A DNA stretch of 39,838 nucleotides, from the NCBI GenBank assembly GCA_045600845.1, contig JAZRYR010000036.1, positions 1-39,838 on the forward strand, read 5' to 3'. This document shows positions 23,944-32,284 of this stretch, piece after piece. This DNA comes from RGIG5612 sp045600845 (GTDB taxonomy: Bacteria > Bacillota > Clostridia > Lachnospirales > Lachnospiraceae). Under the pieces are notes generated by a model. That model did not search any database. It was given only the letters and a program-made list of their open reading frames with translations, and was not told the DNA's origin. How positions within the stretch are numbered: position 1 is the first letter of the stretch; each line of letters starts with the position of its first letter. The position numbers were made by a program, and so were the translations under genes.

Positions 23944-24891
23944 ATGTCAAAATATATTATTAAAAGAGTAATAATGGCTGTTATTACGCTTTTGATCATT
24001 ACGTTTGTACTGTTTTTGCTTGTCCGGATCATGCCGGGAAACCCGTTCCCATCTGAGAGAATGAGTGCAGAGGCGATTGCAGCAAAACGTGCTGAGATGG
24101 GGCTTGATAAGCCAATATTGGTGCAATTTGGTGAATATATGAAGACCGTTATTGTAAAGGGAAGCTTTGGAAAAGGTTCCTCTCTTTATAACGGTGCTCC
24201 TATTGCGACTGTTTTACCAAAATGTATCAGTAATTCGTTTCGTATTGGCGGCATATCAATATGCTTTGGTGTATTGATCGGTTTGATTCTGGGAATCGCT
24301 GCAGCGTTGAACAGAGGAAGATTCTGGGATGTATTCTGTACGGTACTTTCCATTATAGGTGTTTGTGTGCCATCCTATGTATTTATGATTTTCCTGCAGT
24401 ACTTCTTTGCCTACAAGATTCCATTACTTCCGTTCTTTTTTGACAACAGTCGGTTTTTTGTGTCTTCCTTGTTGCCGGCCTTTTCCTTATCGCTGTTTTC
24501 CATGTCAACGGTAGCTCGTTTTACCAGAAACGAAATGGTTGAGGTTATGGACAGCGATTATGTACTGCTTGCCGAAGCAAAGGGAATGGTAGGAACAAAA
24601 CTTGTTACCAAACATATTTTAAGAAATGCGCTCATTCCGATCGTTACCGTAATCGCTCCGTTAATTGTTGACTTATTAACCGGCGCATTGGTCGTAGAAA
24701 AAATCTATGGTATTAACGGACTTGGAAAGCTGATGGTTGACTCCATTGCGGGAGAGGGAATTGATTATAACTATGTTCTTGCTCTCGGAATCATTTATTC
24801 TGCTTTATACATCGGAATTATGTTGATACTGGATATTGTATATGGCTTGCTGGATCCGAGAATCCGTGTGTCAAGCACTAAGGAGGGATGA
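23944..24891 (+). CDS. oppB: Oligopeptide ABC transporter permease OppB (system 1)
   Basis: A 315-residue BPD_transp_1 permease. First helix (about 9-30) then RIMPGNPF and LGLD-like MGLDKPILVQFGEYM, the family N-terminal pattern; six membrane helices in all; EAKGM with NALIPI is the EAA loop that docks to the ATPase. AAGGAAT precedes the ATG. Its stop overlaps an ATGA, and oppC starts 6 bases later. Confidence 0.94.
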   Translation: MSKYIIKRVIMAVITLLIITFVLFLLVRIMPGNPFPSERMSAEAIAAKRAEMGLDKPILVQFGEYMKTVIVKGSFGKGSSLYNGAPIATVLPKCISNSFRIGGISICFGVLIGLILGIAAALNRGRFWDVFCTVLSIIGVCVPSYVFMIFLQYFFAYKIPLLPFFFDNSRFFVSSLLPAFSLSLFSMSTVARFTRNEMVEVMDSDYVLLAEAKGMVGTKLVTKHILRNALIPIVTVIAPLIVDLLTGALVVEKIYGINGLGKLMVDSIAGEGIDYNYVLALGIIYSALYIGIMLILDIVYGLLDPRIRVSSTKEG

Positions 24892-24896
24892 ACGAT

Positions 24897-25943
24897 ATGA
24901 AGAAAAAGAATTTGAAAGCGTCCCTTAATGTGGCTGTTGCGGAGGCTTATATTCCAAAGGATGAGGACTTTGTGCTTGATGTCAGCAATGATATTACAAC
25001 AGACAGAAACTATGCCTCCCAAGGATTCTGGAAGGGCGTTATTACAAGATTTTTCCGTAACACAAGAGCGGTTATTGGATTGGCTATCATTGTATTGATT
25101 GTCATCTTGGCGTTGGTCGGTCCAACATTCAACAAGTATGGATATACGGAAATTGTATCCAAAAATATAGAAGGTCAGGAAATCGCGGCAAGAAGTATGA
25201 AACCCCATGTTCCTTGGCTCCATAAATTATTTACCGGAGAAGAGTATACCGACAATTTCGCAGAGCATACATTTATTTTCGGTACGGATTCTCTCGGACG
25301 TGATTTATGGACCAGAGTATGGTATGGTGCACGGATTTCCTTATTGATTGCAGTAATTACAATTGTCATAGATATGCTCATAGGAATGAGCTTTGGACTT
25401 ATATCGGGATATTTCGGAGGTGCAACGGATATCTGCATGCAGCGGTTTGTTGAAGTCGCAAACAGCATTCCGCGTCTGGTTATTGTAGGTGTTCTTGCGA
25501 CGTTTATGCCGAAAGGAATATGGCTGGTTATTGTAGCTCTTTTACTCACAGAATGGATCGGAATGAGTAAGATTGCCAGAGCAGAAATGCTCAAGATCAA
25601 AGAGCAGGAATATATTATGGCCAGCAGAACTCTTGGAGCAAAGAATTTCCGTATTATTTTCAAGGATGTTCTTCCAAATACAATCGGACCGATTATTACC
25701 CAGGTTATGTTTTCTATTCCGACAGCAATCTTTACGGAAGCATTCCTCTCCTTTGTTGGTGTAGGTATTGTTCTTCCGCAGTGTTCTATCGGTTCCCTGA
25801 TTGAAGATGGATTTAATAACATTACAACTTTGCCATATCAGATTTTACCTCCGGTTATTGTTCTGGCATTGTTAATGCTTGCATTCAACTTTGTAGGCGA
25901 CGGTATTCGTGAAGCTCTGGCGCCTAGAATTGAAGATATGTAA
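24897..25943 (+). CDS. oppC: Oligopeptide ABC transporter permease OppC (system 1)
   Basis: A 348-residue OppC-type permease with an extended cytoplasmic N-terminus (about 55 residues) and a first helix at about 60-80, then FGTDSLGRDLWTRVWYGAR, the OppC hallmark, and an EAA loop (SRTLGAKNFRIIFKDVLPN). I chose ATG 24897 over ATG 24888 because AGGAGG at 24881-24886 leaves 10 nt to the former and only 1 nt to the latter. It forms the channel with OppB. Confidence 0.93.
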   Translation: MKKKNLKASLNVAVAEAYIPKDEDFVLDVSNDITTDRNYASQGFWKGVITRFFRNTRAVIGLAIIVLIVILALVGPTFNKYGYTEIVSKNIEGQEIAARSMKPHVPWLHKLFTGEEYTDNFAEHTFIFGTDSLGRDLWTRVWYGARISLLIAVITIVIDMLIGMSFGLISGYFGGATDICMQRFVEVANSIPRLVIVGVLATFMPKGIWLVIVALLLTEWIGMSKIARAEMLKIKEQEYIMASRTLGAKNFRIIFKDVLPNTIGPIITQVMFSIPTAIFTEAFLSFVGVGIVLPQCSIGSLIEDGFNNITTLPYQILPPVIVLALLMLAFNFVGDGIREALAPRIEDM

Positions 25944-25956
25944 AGGAGGGGGTTAA

Positions 25957-27042
25957 GTGGCAGATAAAATTCTCAATATAAAAAACTTAGACCTTACCTT
26001 TAAGACAAATGCAGGTATGGTTCACGCAATCCGTGGAGTAAACATTGATTTAGAACGTGGTGAAACTGTAGCAGTTGTAGGAGAATCCGGCTCCGGAAAA
26101 TCGGTTGTTATGAAGACCGTTATGGGGATTCTTGCAGGGAATGCCATCATTAATTCCGGCGAAATCGAATATACTTACTACAATGAATTTAATGAACTGG
26201 CTACGGTAGATATTTTAAAGAAAGACCGGAAATGGATTCGAAAGAATATTAATGGTAAGCATATTGCCATGGTTTTTCAGGATCCGATGACAAGTCTTGA
26301 CCCGACAATGACCATCGGTAAGCAGTTGACCGAAGGCATGAAAATGCATATGAATATGAAAGAGTCCGATGCCAATAAACGGGCCATCGAACTTCTTACC
26401 GAAGTAGGTATCACCAATCCGGAAAAGAGAATGAAACAGTATCCACACCAGCTTTCCGGCGGTATGCGACAAAGGGTAGTCATTGCGATTGCCATTTCCT
26501 GTAATCCGGAACTGTTGATCTGTGATGAACCTACAACGGCATTGGATGTTACCATCCAGGCAAAAATTCTGGAATTGATCAAAAAACTTCAGAAAGAACG
26601 TGGCATTTCCGTTATTTATATTACCCATGACTTAGGTGTTGTTGCAAAAGTTGCGGATTATGTAAATGTTATGTACGCAGGAAAAATTGTAGAAGTAGGT
26701 AATATTGAAGAAATCTTCTATGACCCGAAACATCCTTATACCTGGGGCCTTCTTTCGGCAATGCCAGATCTGGAAACCGATGATGCAAGACTTTATACCA
26801 TTCCAGGTTCTCCGCCAAACCTTCTTCACGAAGTAAAAGGAGATGCTTTTGCACCTCGTAACCAGTACGCCCTGAAAGTGGATAAATTGGCAGAACCGCC
26901 AATGTTTAAAGTTTCTGAAACCCATTATGCAGCTACTTGGCTGCTCGACCCGAGAGCTCCGAAGATTGAAATGCCGGAAGAGTTAAGGAGAAGAATTGAC
27001 CGTATGTTAAAGGAGGCGAATGCAGATGGCAGCGAATTGTGA
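25957..27042 (+). CDS. oppD: Oligopeptide ABC transporter ATPase OppD (system 1), no C-terminal Cys motif
   Basis: A 361-residue ATPase: Walker A GESGSGKS (42-49), signature LSGGMRQR, Walker B LLICDEPTTALD, H-loop ITHDLG. The C-terminal oligopeptide-transporter extension shows PGSPPNL, but the cysteine motif seen in system 2 (GCPFAPRC) is replaced by DAFAPRNQYAL, without cysteines. Start is GTG, directly behind AAAGGAGGGG. It overlaps oppF by 17 bases. Confidence 0.93.
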   Translation: MADKILNIKNLDLTFKTNAGMVHAIRGVNIDLERGETVAVVGESGSGKSVVMKTVMGILAGNAIINSGEIEYTYYNEFNELATVDILKKDRKWIRKNINGKHIAMVFQDPMTSLDPTMTIGKQLTEGMKMHMNMKESDANKRAIELLTEVGITNPEKRMKQYPHQLSGGMRQRVVIAIAISCNPELLICDEPTTALDVTIQAKILELIKKLQKERGISVIYITHDLGVVAKVADYVNVMYAGKIVEVGNIEEIFYDPKHPYTWGLLSAMPDLETDDARLYTIPGSPPNLLHEVKGDAFAPRNQYALKVDKLAEPPMFKVSETHYAATWLLDPRAPKIEMPEELRRRIDRMLKEANADGSEL

Positions 27043-27970
27043 TGCAGAGCCGATTTTAAAAGTTGAGCATATGAAACAGTATTTCAAAATGAGTTCAAAG
27101 TTTACGGTGAAAGCTGTTGACGATGTTAGTTTTGAAATCTACCCCGGGGAAACCTATGGTCTGGTAGGAGAATCCGGCTCCGGAAAAACGACAATCGGAC
27201 GTGGGATTATCCGCTTATATGATCCGACAGATGGAAAAATAACTTTTAATGGTATCGATATTTCCGGAAAGTTAAATAAAGAAGCAAGAGCAGAATTGCG
27301 TACAAAGATGCAGATGATCTTCCAGGACCCTATGGCATCCCTGAATCCTAGAAAGAAGATCGGCGATATTATCGGAGAAGGTCTGGATATTCATCATAGC
27401 TTTGCTTCGAAAGAAGAAAGAAAAGAACAGATTGACCGGATTCTTGCAAAGGTTGGTCTGGCAAAAGAGCATTATGACCGTTACCCATATCAGTTCTCCG
27501 GCGGACAGCGACAGAGAGTTGGTATCGCAAGAGCTTTAATCATGAACCCGGACCTTATCATCGCAGATGAATGTATTTCCGCGTTGGATGTTTCCATTCA
27601 GGCCCAGGTAGTTAACTTGATGAAGGATATTCAGGAAGAAACCGGTTCCGCCTATTTATTTATTGCTCATGACCTTTCCATGGTAAAATATATTTCGGAT
27701 CGCATCGGTGTTCTTCATTTAGGCCGGATGCTTGAGACTGGTACTACCGATGAGATTTTCTCAAATCCGCTTCATCCGTATACCAGAAGTTTACTTTCTG
27801 CAATACCGAGCCCGAACCCGCGAACCGAAAAGGCAAGGATTTCCTTAGCTTATGATTATGCTACCAGCGGAATTGACTACGATAAGGGAACTTTAACCCA
27901 CATCAGCGGTACTCATTATGTTCATGGAACAGAAGAGGAAATAGCAAAATGGCAGGCGGAAAATAACTAA
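27026..27970 (+). CDS. oppF: Oligopeptide ABC transporter ATPase OppF (system 1), variant Walker B
   Basis: A 314-residue ATPase: Walker A GESGSGKT (48-55), signature FSGGQRQR, Walker B region LIIADECISALD with Cys where nearly all relatives have Pro, H-loop IAHDLS. The C-terminus has AIPSPNPRTEKAR but no cysteine motif; it ends GTHYVHGTEEEIAKWQ. Start chosen at 27026 because AGGAGG at 27011-27016 is 9 nt away; ATG 27020 is too close. A strong terminator follows, closing the operon. Confidence 0.92.
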   Translation: MAANCDAEPILKVEHMKQYFKMSSKFTVKAVDDVSFEIYPGETYGLVGESGSGKTTIGRGIIRLYDPTDGKITFNGIDISGKLNKEARAELRTKMQMIFQDPMASLNPRKKIGDIIGEGLDIHHSFASKEERKEQIDRILAKVGLAKEHYDRYPYQFSGGQRQRVGIARALIMNPDLIIADECISALDVSIQAQVVNLMKDIQEETGSAYLFIAHDLSMVKYISDRIGVLHLGRMLETGTTDEIFSNPLHPYTRSLLSAIPSPNPRTEKARISLAYDYATSGIDYDKGTLTHISGTHYVHGTEEEIAKWQAENN

Positions 27971-27990
27971 AAGAAAACAGGTTAATAATA

Positions 27991-28027
27991 AAAGGGAATC
28001 TGATAATCAGGTTCCCTTTATTTTTTA
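27991..28027 (+). terminator. Terminator of opp operon 1
   Basis: AAAGGGAA-T-CTGA, TAA loop, TCAG-G-TTCCCTTT: 13-bp stem with one wobble, followed by ATTTTTTATG. Confidence 0.9.
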
Positions 28028-28118
28028 TGTCCATAATATGTCAAGTTCATAATGTCATAGAAAGTTCCAGGTCTTTTTGTCAATTTTGTTCAAGACTACA
28101 TAAAATAGAAAAAACAAG

Positions 28119-28147
28119 TTGCACAAAAACTCCAAAACAATTAAAAT
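28119..28147 (+). promoter_or_regulatory. Promoter of opp operon 2
   Basis: TTGCAC (28119-28124), 17-nt spacer, TAAAAT (28142-28147). The predicted leader of about 75 nt contains a CCTATG/CATAGG dyad before the AAGGAG site. Confidence 0.6.
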
Positions 28148-28228
28148 AGCCTATGTATGTAGATGAATCTATGCTGGAAAAGTGGGCATAGGTTTGTCTG
28201 TTTACGTACTATACTAAGGAGCAGAAAA

Positions 28229-29146
28229 ATGATTAAGTATTTGGTAAAGAGGATTGTTCTCGCAATCGTTACCATATGGGCAGTAGCAACCCTTACATTT
28301 TTCCTGATGAATGCTGTTCCTGGAGGTCCATTCCTTTCTGAAAAGGCAATCAGCCCACAGGCAACCGCAGCATTAGAGGCAAAGTATGGTCTGGATAAAC
28401 CTTTGATCCAGCAGTATTTTACTTACATAGGGGATGCCCTTCATGGCGATTTTGGAGACAGTCTGAAACAAAGAGGAAGAACAGTAGCTGATATTATTGG
28501 AATGAAATTCCCTGTGTCTGCAAAGGTCGGAGGAATATCCGTCTTAGTCGCATTAATTTTCGGCTCATTGCTAGGTTGTATAGCTGCGATAAATCGAGGG
28601 AAGATCATGGACAGCATAGTCAGCGTTGTATCCACGTTGGGTATTGCCGTTCCGAGTTTCGTGTTGTGTACGTTCCTTCTGTTTATTTTCGGTGTTAGAT
28701 TAAAGTGGCTCCCAACAATGGGGCTTTCCACTCCAGCCCATTATATAATGCCGGTAATTGCGTTGGCGTTTTACCCAACTGCATACATTATGAGACTGAT
28801 GAGATCTTCCATGCTCGACGTTTTAGGACAGGACTATATGCGTACAGCTAAGGCAAAAGGTCTTTCTGGAAAGGCTCAGTTATTTAAGCACGCTTTAAGA
28901 AATGCTATTCTGCCAGTAGTAACTTACGTAGGACCTATGCTTGCGTATACGATTACAGGTAGTTTCGTTGTAGAGAAAATTTTTGTCATTCCTGGATTGG
29001 GCGGCGAATTCATCGGTGCTATTCAGGGACGTGATTATACATTGATCATGGGTACAACTATTTTCCTTGCAGTTTTAATTATTGTAATGAATGTTATTGT
29101 CGATATTGTATATAAACTGATCGACCCAAGAATTAATCTTAAATAG
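28229..29146 (+). CDS. oppB: Oligopeptide ABC transporter permease OppB (system 2)
   Basis: A 305-residue permease: first helix, then NAVPGGPF and YGLDKPLIQQYFTYIGDALHG, the Opp/DppB N-terminal signature; six helices; EAA loop TAKAKGLSGKAQLFKHALRN. I used ATG 28229 because AAGGAG is 8 nt upstream; a longer frame starting at 28163 contains no family sequence. Shares its architecture with the system 1 permease but differs clearly in sequence, so it is not a recent duplicate. Confidence 0.94.
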   Translation: MIKYLVKRIVLAIVTIWAVATLTFFLMNAVPGGPFLSEKAISPQATAALEAKYGLDKPLIQQYFTYIGDALHGDFGDSLKQRGRTVADIIGMKFPVSAKVGGISVLVALIFGSLLGCIAAINRGKIMDSIVSVVSTLGIAVPSFVLCTFLLFIFGVRLKWLPTMGLSTPAHYIMPVIALAFYPTAYIMRLMRSSMLDVLGQDYMRTAKAKGLSGKAQLFKHALRNAILPVVTYVGPMLAYTITGSFVVEKIFVIPGLGGEFIGAIQGRDYTLIMGTTIFLAVLIIVMNVIVDIVYKLIDPRINLK

Positions 29147-29160
29147 GGAGGAGGAGAGAA

Positions 29161-30207
29161 ATGACTAAAAACCCATTAAGTGCTCATATCAGACTTAATC
29201 CGGAAGATTTCGCTCCTGCTTCTGATGCGCAGAAAGCCAGCCAGGTTGTTATGCGTGAAAGCGTAAGCTTCTGGAAAGACGGTTTCCGCCGTCTGATGAG
29301 AAATAAAGTTGCAGTTGTCAGTGCGATTGTAATTATTCTTATTATGATTTTTGCATTTATTGTTCCGCTGTTTTATCCATATAAGTATGAAGTACAGTAC
29401 AAAAATGCAAACAACTTAAAACCTTTTAAATATTCCGTAGAAGAGCAGGCACGGATTGATGCGGGAGAAAAAGTATTCCCACATATTTTCGGTACGGACA
29501 AAATGGGCCGTGACTATGCGATCCGTGTTATGGTCGGAACAAGAATTTCCCTGTTAGTAGGTATTGTTGCCACTGCCATTATTTTGGTTATCGGTTCTCT
29601 TTATGGATCCATTGCCGCTTTTTTCGGAGGCTGGGTCGACATCATAATGATGAGAATTGTCGATATCATCTATACGATACCGGATATACTTCTTATCGTA
29701 TTGTTGTCCTTTGCTTTAAAGGCCCCATTAAATAATCTGGCAACAACTCCGGGATTTACCTGGATCGGCAGAGTAGGCCCGAACCTTATCAGTATTTTCA
29801 TCGTTTTCGCATTATTGTACTGGGTTGGTATGGCACGTATGGTACGAAGCCAGATTCTTACATTAAAGGAAAGCGAATATGTAACAGCAGCCAGAGCATT
29901 AGGCGTAGGCAGAGGGAAAATTATTAAAAAGCATCTGCTTACCAACTGTATCGGTACCTTGATCGTTACTACAACACTGCAGATTCCATCCTCCATCTTC
30001 ACAGAGAGCTTCTTAAGCTTCCTGGGTATGGGTGTTGCAGTTCCGCTCCCATCTTTAGGAAGCTTGGCTAGTGATGCAATCAATGGTATCGGAACAAATC
30101 CACATTTGCTCTTCATTCCTGCGATCGTTATCTGTTTAGTAATTTTAAGTTTTAACCTTTTAGGCGATGGTCTTCGTGATGCATTTGATCCTAAACTGAA
30201 AGATTGA
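29161..30207 (+). CDS. oppC: Oligopeptide ABC transporter permease OppC (system 2)
   Basis: A 348-residue OppC permease with a cytoplasmic N-terminus, first helix at about 55-77, FGTDKMGRDYAIRVMVGTR (OppC hallmark) and an EAA loop AARALGVGRGKIIKKHLLTN. A further segment NLATTPGFTWIGRVGPN sits between helices. GGAGGAG precedes the ATG; the gap to oppB is 14 bp and to oppD 13 bp. Confidence 0.94.
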   Translation: MTKNPLSAHIRLNPEDFAPASDAQKASQVVMRESVSFWKDGFRRLMRNKVAVVSAIVIILIMIFAFIVPLFYPYKYEVQYKNANNLKPFKYSVEEQARIDAGEKVFPHIFGTDKMGRDYAIRVMVGTRISLLVGIVATAIILVIGSLYGSIAAFFGGWVDIIMMRIVDIIYTIPDILLIVLLSFALKAPLNNLATTPGFTWIGRVGPNLISIFIVFALLYWVGMARMVRSQILTLKESEYVTAARALGVGRGKIIKKHLLTNCIGTLIVTTTLQIPSSIFTESFLSFLGMGVAVPLPSLGSLASDAINGIGTNPHLLFIPAIVICLVILSFNLLGDGLRDAFDPKLKD

Positions 30208-30220
30208 GAAAGGCGAAAAA

Positions 30221-31225
30221 ATGGACGAAAAATATTTAGTCGATATTCAGCATGAGCGCCTTTCCTTCTTCACTCCGGCAGGAGAAGTTAAGGCTTTAAG
30301 CGATGTATCTATTCATTTAAAAGAAGGTGAAGTTTTAGGTATCGTAGGTGAGTCCGGCTCCGGTAAGTCTGTTACGGCTTATTCCCTTATGGGACTGACT
30401 GCTTATCCTGGACGTATTATTGGCGGAACTCTTCAATTCAATAACCATCAGGTGGAAACCATGACGGAAAAAGAAATGAGAAAAATCCGCGGTAATGAAG
30501 TATCTATTATTTTCCAGGATCCTATGACCAGCTTAAATCCTGTATATACCATAGGAAATCAGATTGTAGAAGTAATCCGTCTTCATACTGGTAAGAACAA
30601 ACAGGAAGCAAAGGCACGTGCCAAAGAACTGTTAGAACTGGTTGGTATCAACGAACCGGATAAACGTCTGAAACAGTATCCGCATGAGCTTTCCGGTGGT
30701 ATGAGACAGAGAGTCATGATTGCCATTGCGCTGGCTTGTGAACCAAAGCTTTTGATTGCCGATGAACCGACAACCGCCTTGGATGTTACCATTCAGGCTC
30801 AGATCTTAGAGCTGATGATGGAACTGAAAGAAAAACTGGGTATGGCGATTATCATGATTACCCATGATTTGGGAGTAGTAGCAAGTATCTGTGATAATAT
30901 TGCCGTTATGTATGCCGGCAAGATTGTTGAATATGGAACTACGGACCAAATTTTCTATGAGCCAAAGCATATGTATACCAAAGGCCTGATCCGTTCCATT
31001 CCGCATATTGATGCCAAGGAACACGAACGACTGGTTCCGATTGAGGGCTCTCCGGTCGATCTTTTAAATCCTCCTCCAGGATGCCCGTTTGCACCTAGAT
31101 GTGAGGCTTGTATGCAGATTTGCTTAAGAGAAATGCCTCCGGTAACACAGTTTGAAGGAAGCCATATTACACAGTGCTGGCTGAACCAGAAAGAAGAGTT
31201 TGAGAAAGGAGAGTATCATGAGTGA
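30221..31225 (+). CDS. oppD: Oligopeptide ABC transporter ATPase OppD (system 2)
   Basis: A 334-residue ATPase with Walker A GESGSGKS (43-50), signature LSGGMRQR, Walker B LLIADEPTTALD and H-loop ITHDLG. The oligo_HPY C-terminus is complete: NPPPGCPFAPRCEACMQIC and a final QCW, four cysteines of the kind that hold an Fe-S cluster or metal in some Opp/Dpp ATPases. Start ATG 30221 with GAGAAAGG upstream. Ends overlapping oppF by 8 bases. Confidence 0.94.
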   Translation: MDEKYLVDIQHERLSFFTPAGEVKALSDVSIHLKEGEVLGIVGESGSGKSVTAYSLMGLTAYPGRIIGGTLQFNNHQVETMTEKEMRKIRGNEVSIIFQDPMTSLNPVYTIGNQIVEVIRLHTGKNKQEAKARAKELLELVGINEPDKRLKQYPHELSGGMRQRVMIAIALACEPKLLIADEPTTALDVTIQAQILELMMELKEKLGMAIIMITHDLGVVASICDNIAVMYAGKIVEYGTTDQIFYEPKHMYTKGLIRSIPHIDAKEHERLVPIEGSPVDLLNPPPGCPFAPRCEACMQICLREMPPVTQFEGSHITQCWLNQKEEFEKGEYHE

Positions 31226-32207
31226 CGATTTTATCAAGGTAGAACACTTGAAACAGTACTTTCCTGCAGGTGGCTTTGGAAAAAATAAAAAGTTCGTTCA
31301 GGCTGTAGATGATGTTTCATTTACAATCAATAAGGGTGAGACCTTAGGCTTGGTAGGTGAGTCCGGCTGTGGAAAAACCACCACAGGAAGAGCTCTTTTA
31401 AGACTTTATGAGCCGACTGGTGGACGTTTTGAATATGATGGAGATGTTATTTTCGACGTAGAGAAGAAAGAATTTGCAAAAATGCTTCCTTATCGTAAGA
31501 GAATGCAGATTGTTTTCCAGGATCCTTATGCCAGCCTTGACCCACGTATGACCGTTGGTGATATTGTAGGGGAAGCGATTGATACCCATCATCTGGCAGC
31601 GAATAAAAAAGAGCGTTATGATATGGTTATCGAAATGCTGGAAAGAGTTGGATTGAACTCAGAGCATGCAAACCGTTATCCTCATGAGTTCTCCGGTGGA
31701 CAGAGACAGCGTGTCGGTATTGCAAGAGCTTTGGCAGTTAAACCGGAATTCATCGTATGCGATGAGCCGATTTCTGCATTGGACGTTTCGATTCAGGCAC
31801 AGGTTCTGAATATGTTTGAGGACCTTCAGAATGATCTGGGCTTAACTTACTTATTTATTGCCCATGACCTTTCTGCCGTAAAACATATTTCCAACCGTAT
31901 CGGCGTTATGTATCTGGGAACTATGGTTGAACTTGCGGATAGTTTTGAAATTACCCAGCATCCGATTCATCCATATACACAGAGTTTGATTTCTGCAATC
32001 CCTATTGCGGATCCAAAGTTAGCCAGAGCCAGCAAGAGAATTATTCTGGAAGGTGATGTGCCTAGCCCGGTAAACCCTCCTTCCGGATGCAGATTCCGTA
32101 CCAGATGCAAATATGCTACGGAACAGTGCGCTCTTGAAAAACCGGAGTTCAAGGAAGTAGAACCTGGACATTTTGCAGCTTGTCATAATCTGGACAAGTG
32201 CAACTAA
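31218..32207 (+). CDS. oppF: Oligopeptide ABC transporter ATPase OppF (system 2)
   Basis: A 329-residue ATPase: Walker A GESGCGKT (47-54), signature FSGGQRQR, Walker B FIVCDEPISALD, H-loop IAHDLS. C-terminus NPPSGCRFRTRCKYATEQC with a later AACH: the Cys motif is intact. Start chosen at ATG 31218 behind AAAGGAG. The oppA gene follows after 77 bp with a small hairpin. Confidence 0.94.
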   Translation: MSDDFIKVEHLKQYFPAGGFGKNKKFVQAVDDVSFTINKGETLGLVGESGCGKTTTGRALLRLYEPTGGRFEYDGDVIFDVEKKEFAKMLPYRKRMQIVFQDPYASLDPRMTVGDIVGEAIDTHHLAANKKERYDMVIEMLERVGLNSEHANRYPHEFSGGQRQRVGIARALAVKPEFIVCDEPISALDVSIQAQVLNMFEDLQNDLGLTYLFIAHDLSAVKHISNRIGVMYLGTMVELADSFEITQHPIHPYTQSLISAIPIADPKLARASKRIILEGDVPSPVNPPSGCRFRTRCKYATEQCALEKPEFKEVEPGHFAACHNLDKCN

Positions 32208-32210
32208 ACG

Positions 32211-32236
32211 ATTACAACCTTTTCGGAGGTTATAAT
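32211..32236 (+). other. Hairpin between oppF and oppA of system 2
   Basis: ATTACAACCT and AGGTTATAAT pair over 9 of 10 positions around TTTCGG. No proper T run follows immediately; probably a processing or stabilising hairpin. TATAAT in the right arm may double as a -10 box for oppA. Confidence 0.45.
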
Positions 32237-32284
32237 AAAAAGTTTTTATAAAAATTTTTTTAACACAATTAGGAGGAAACAAAA

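Noticed and set aside
25175..25822. Long antisense frame over oppC
   Set aside because: Shadow of the permease; the plus-strand product has full family motifs.
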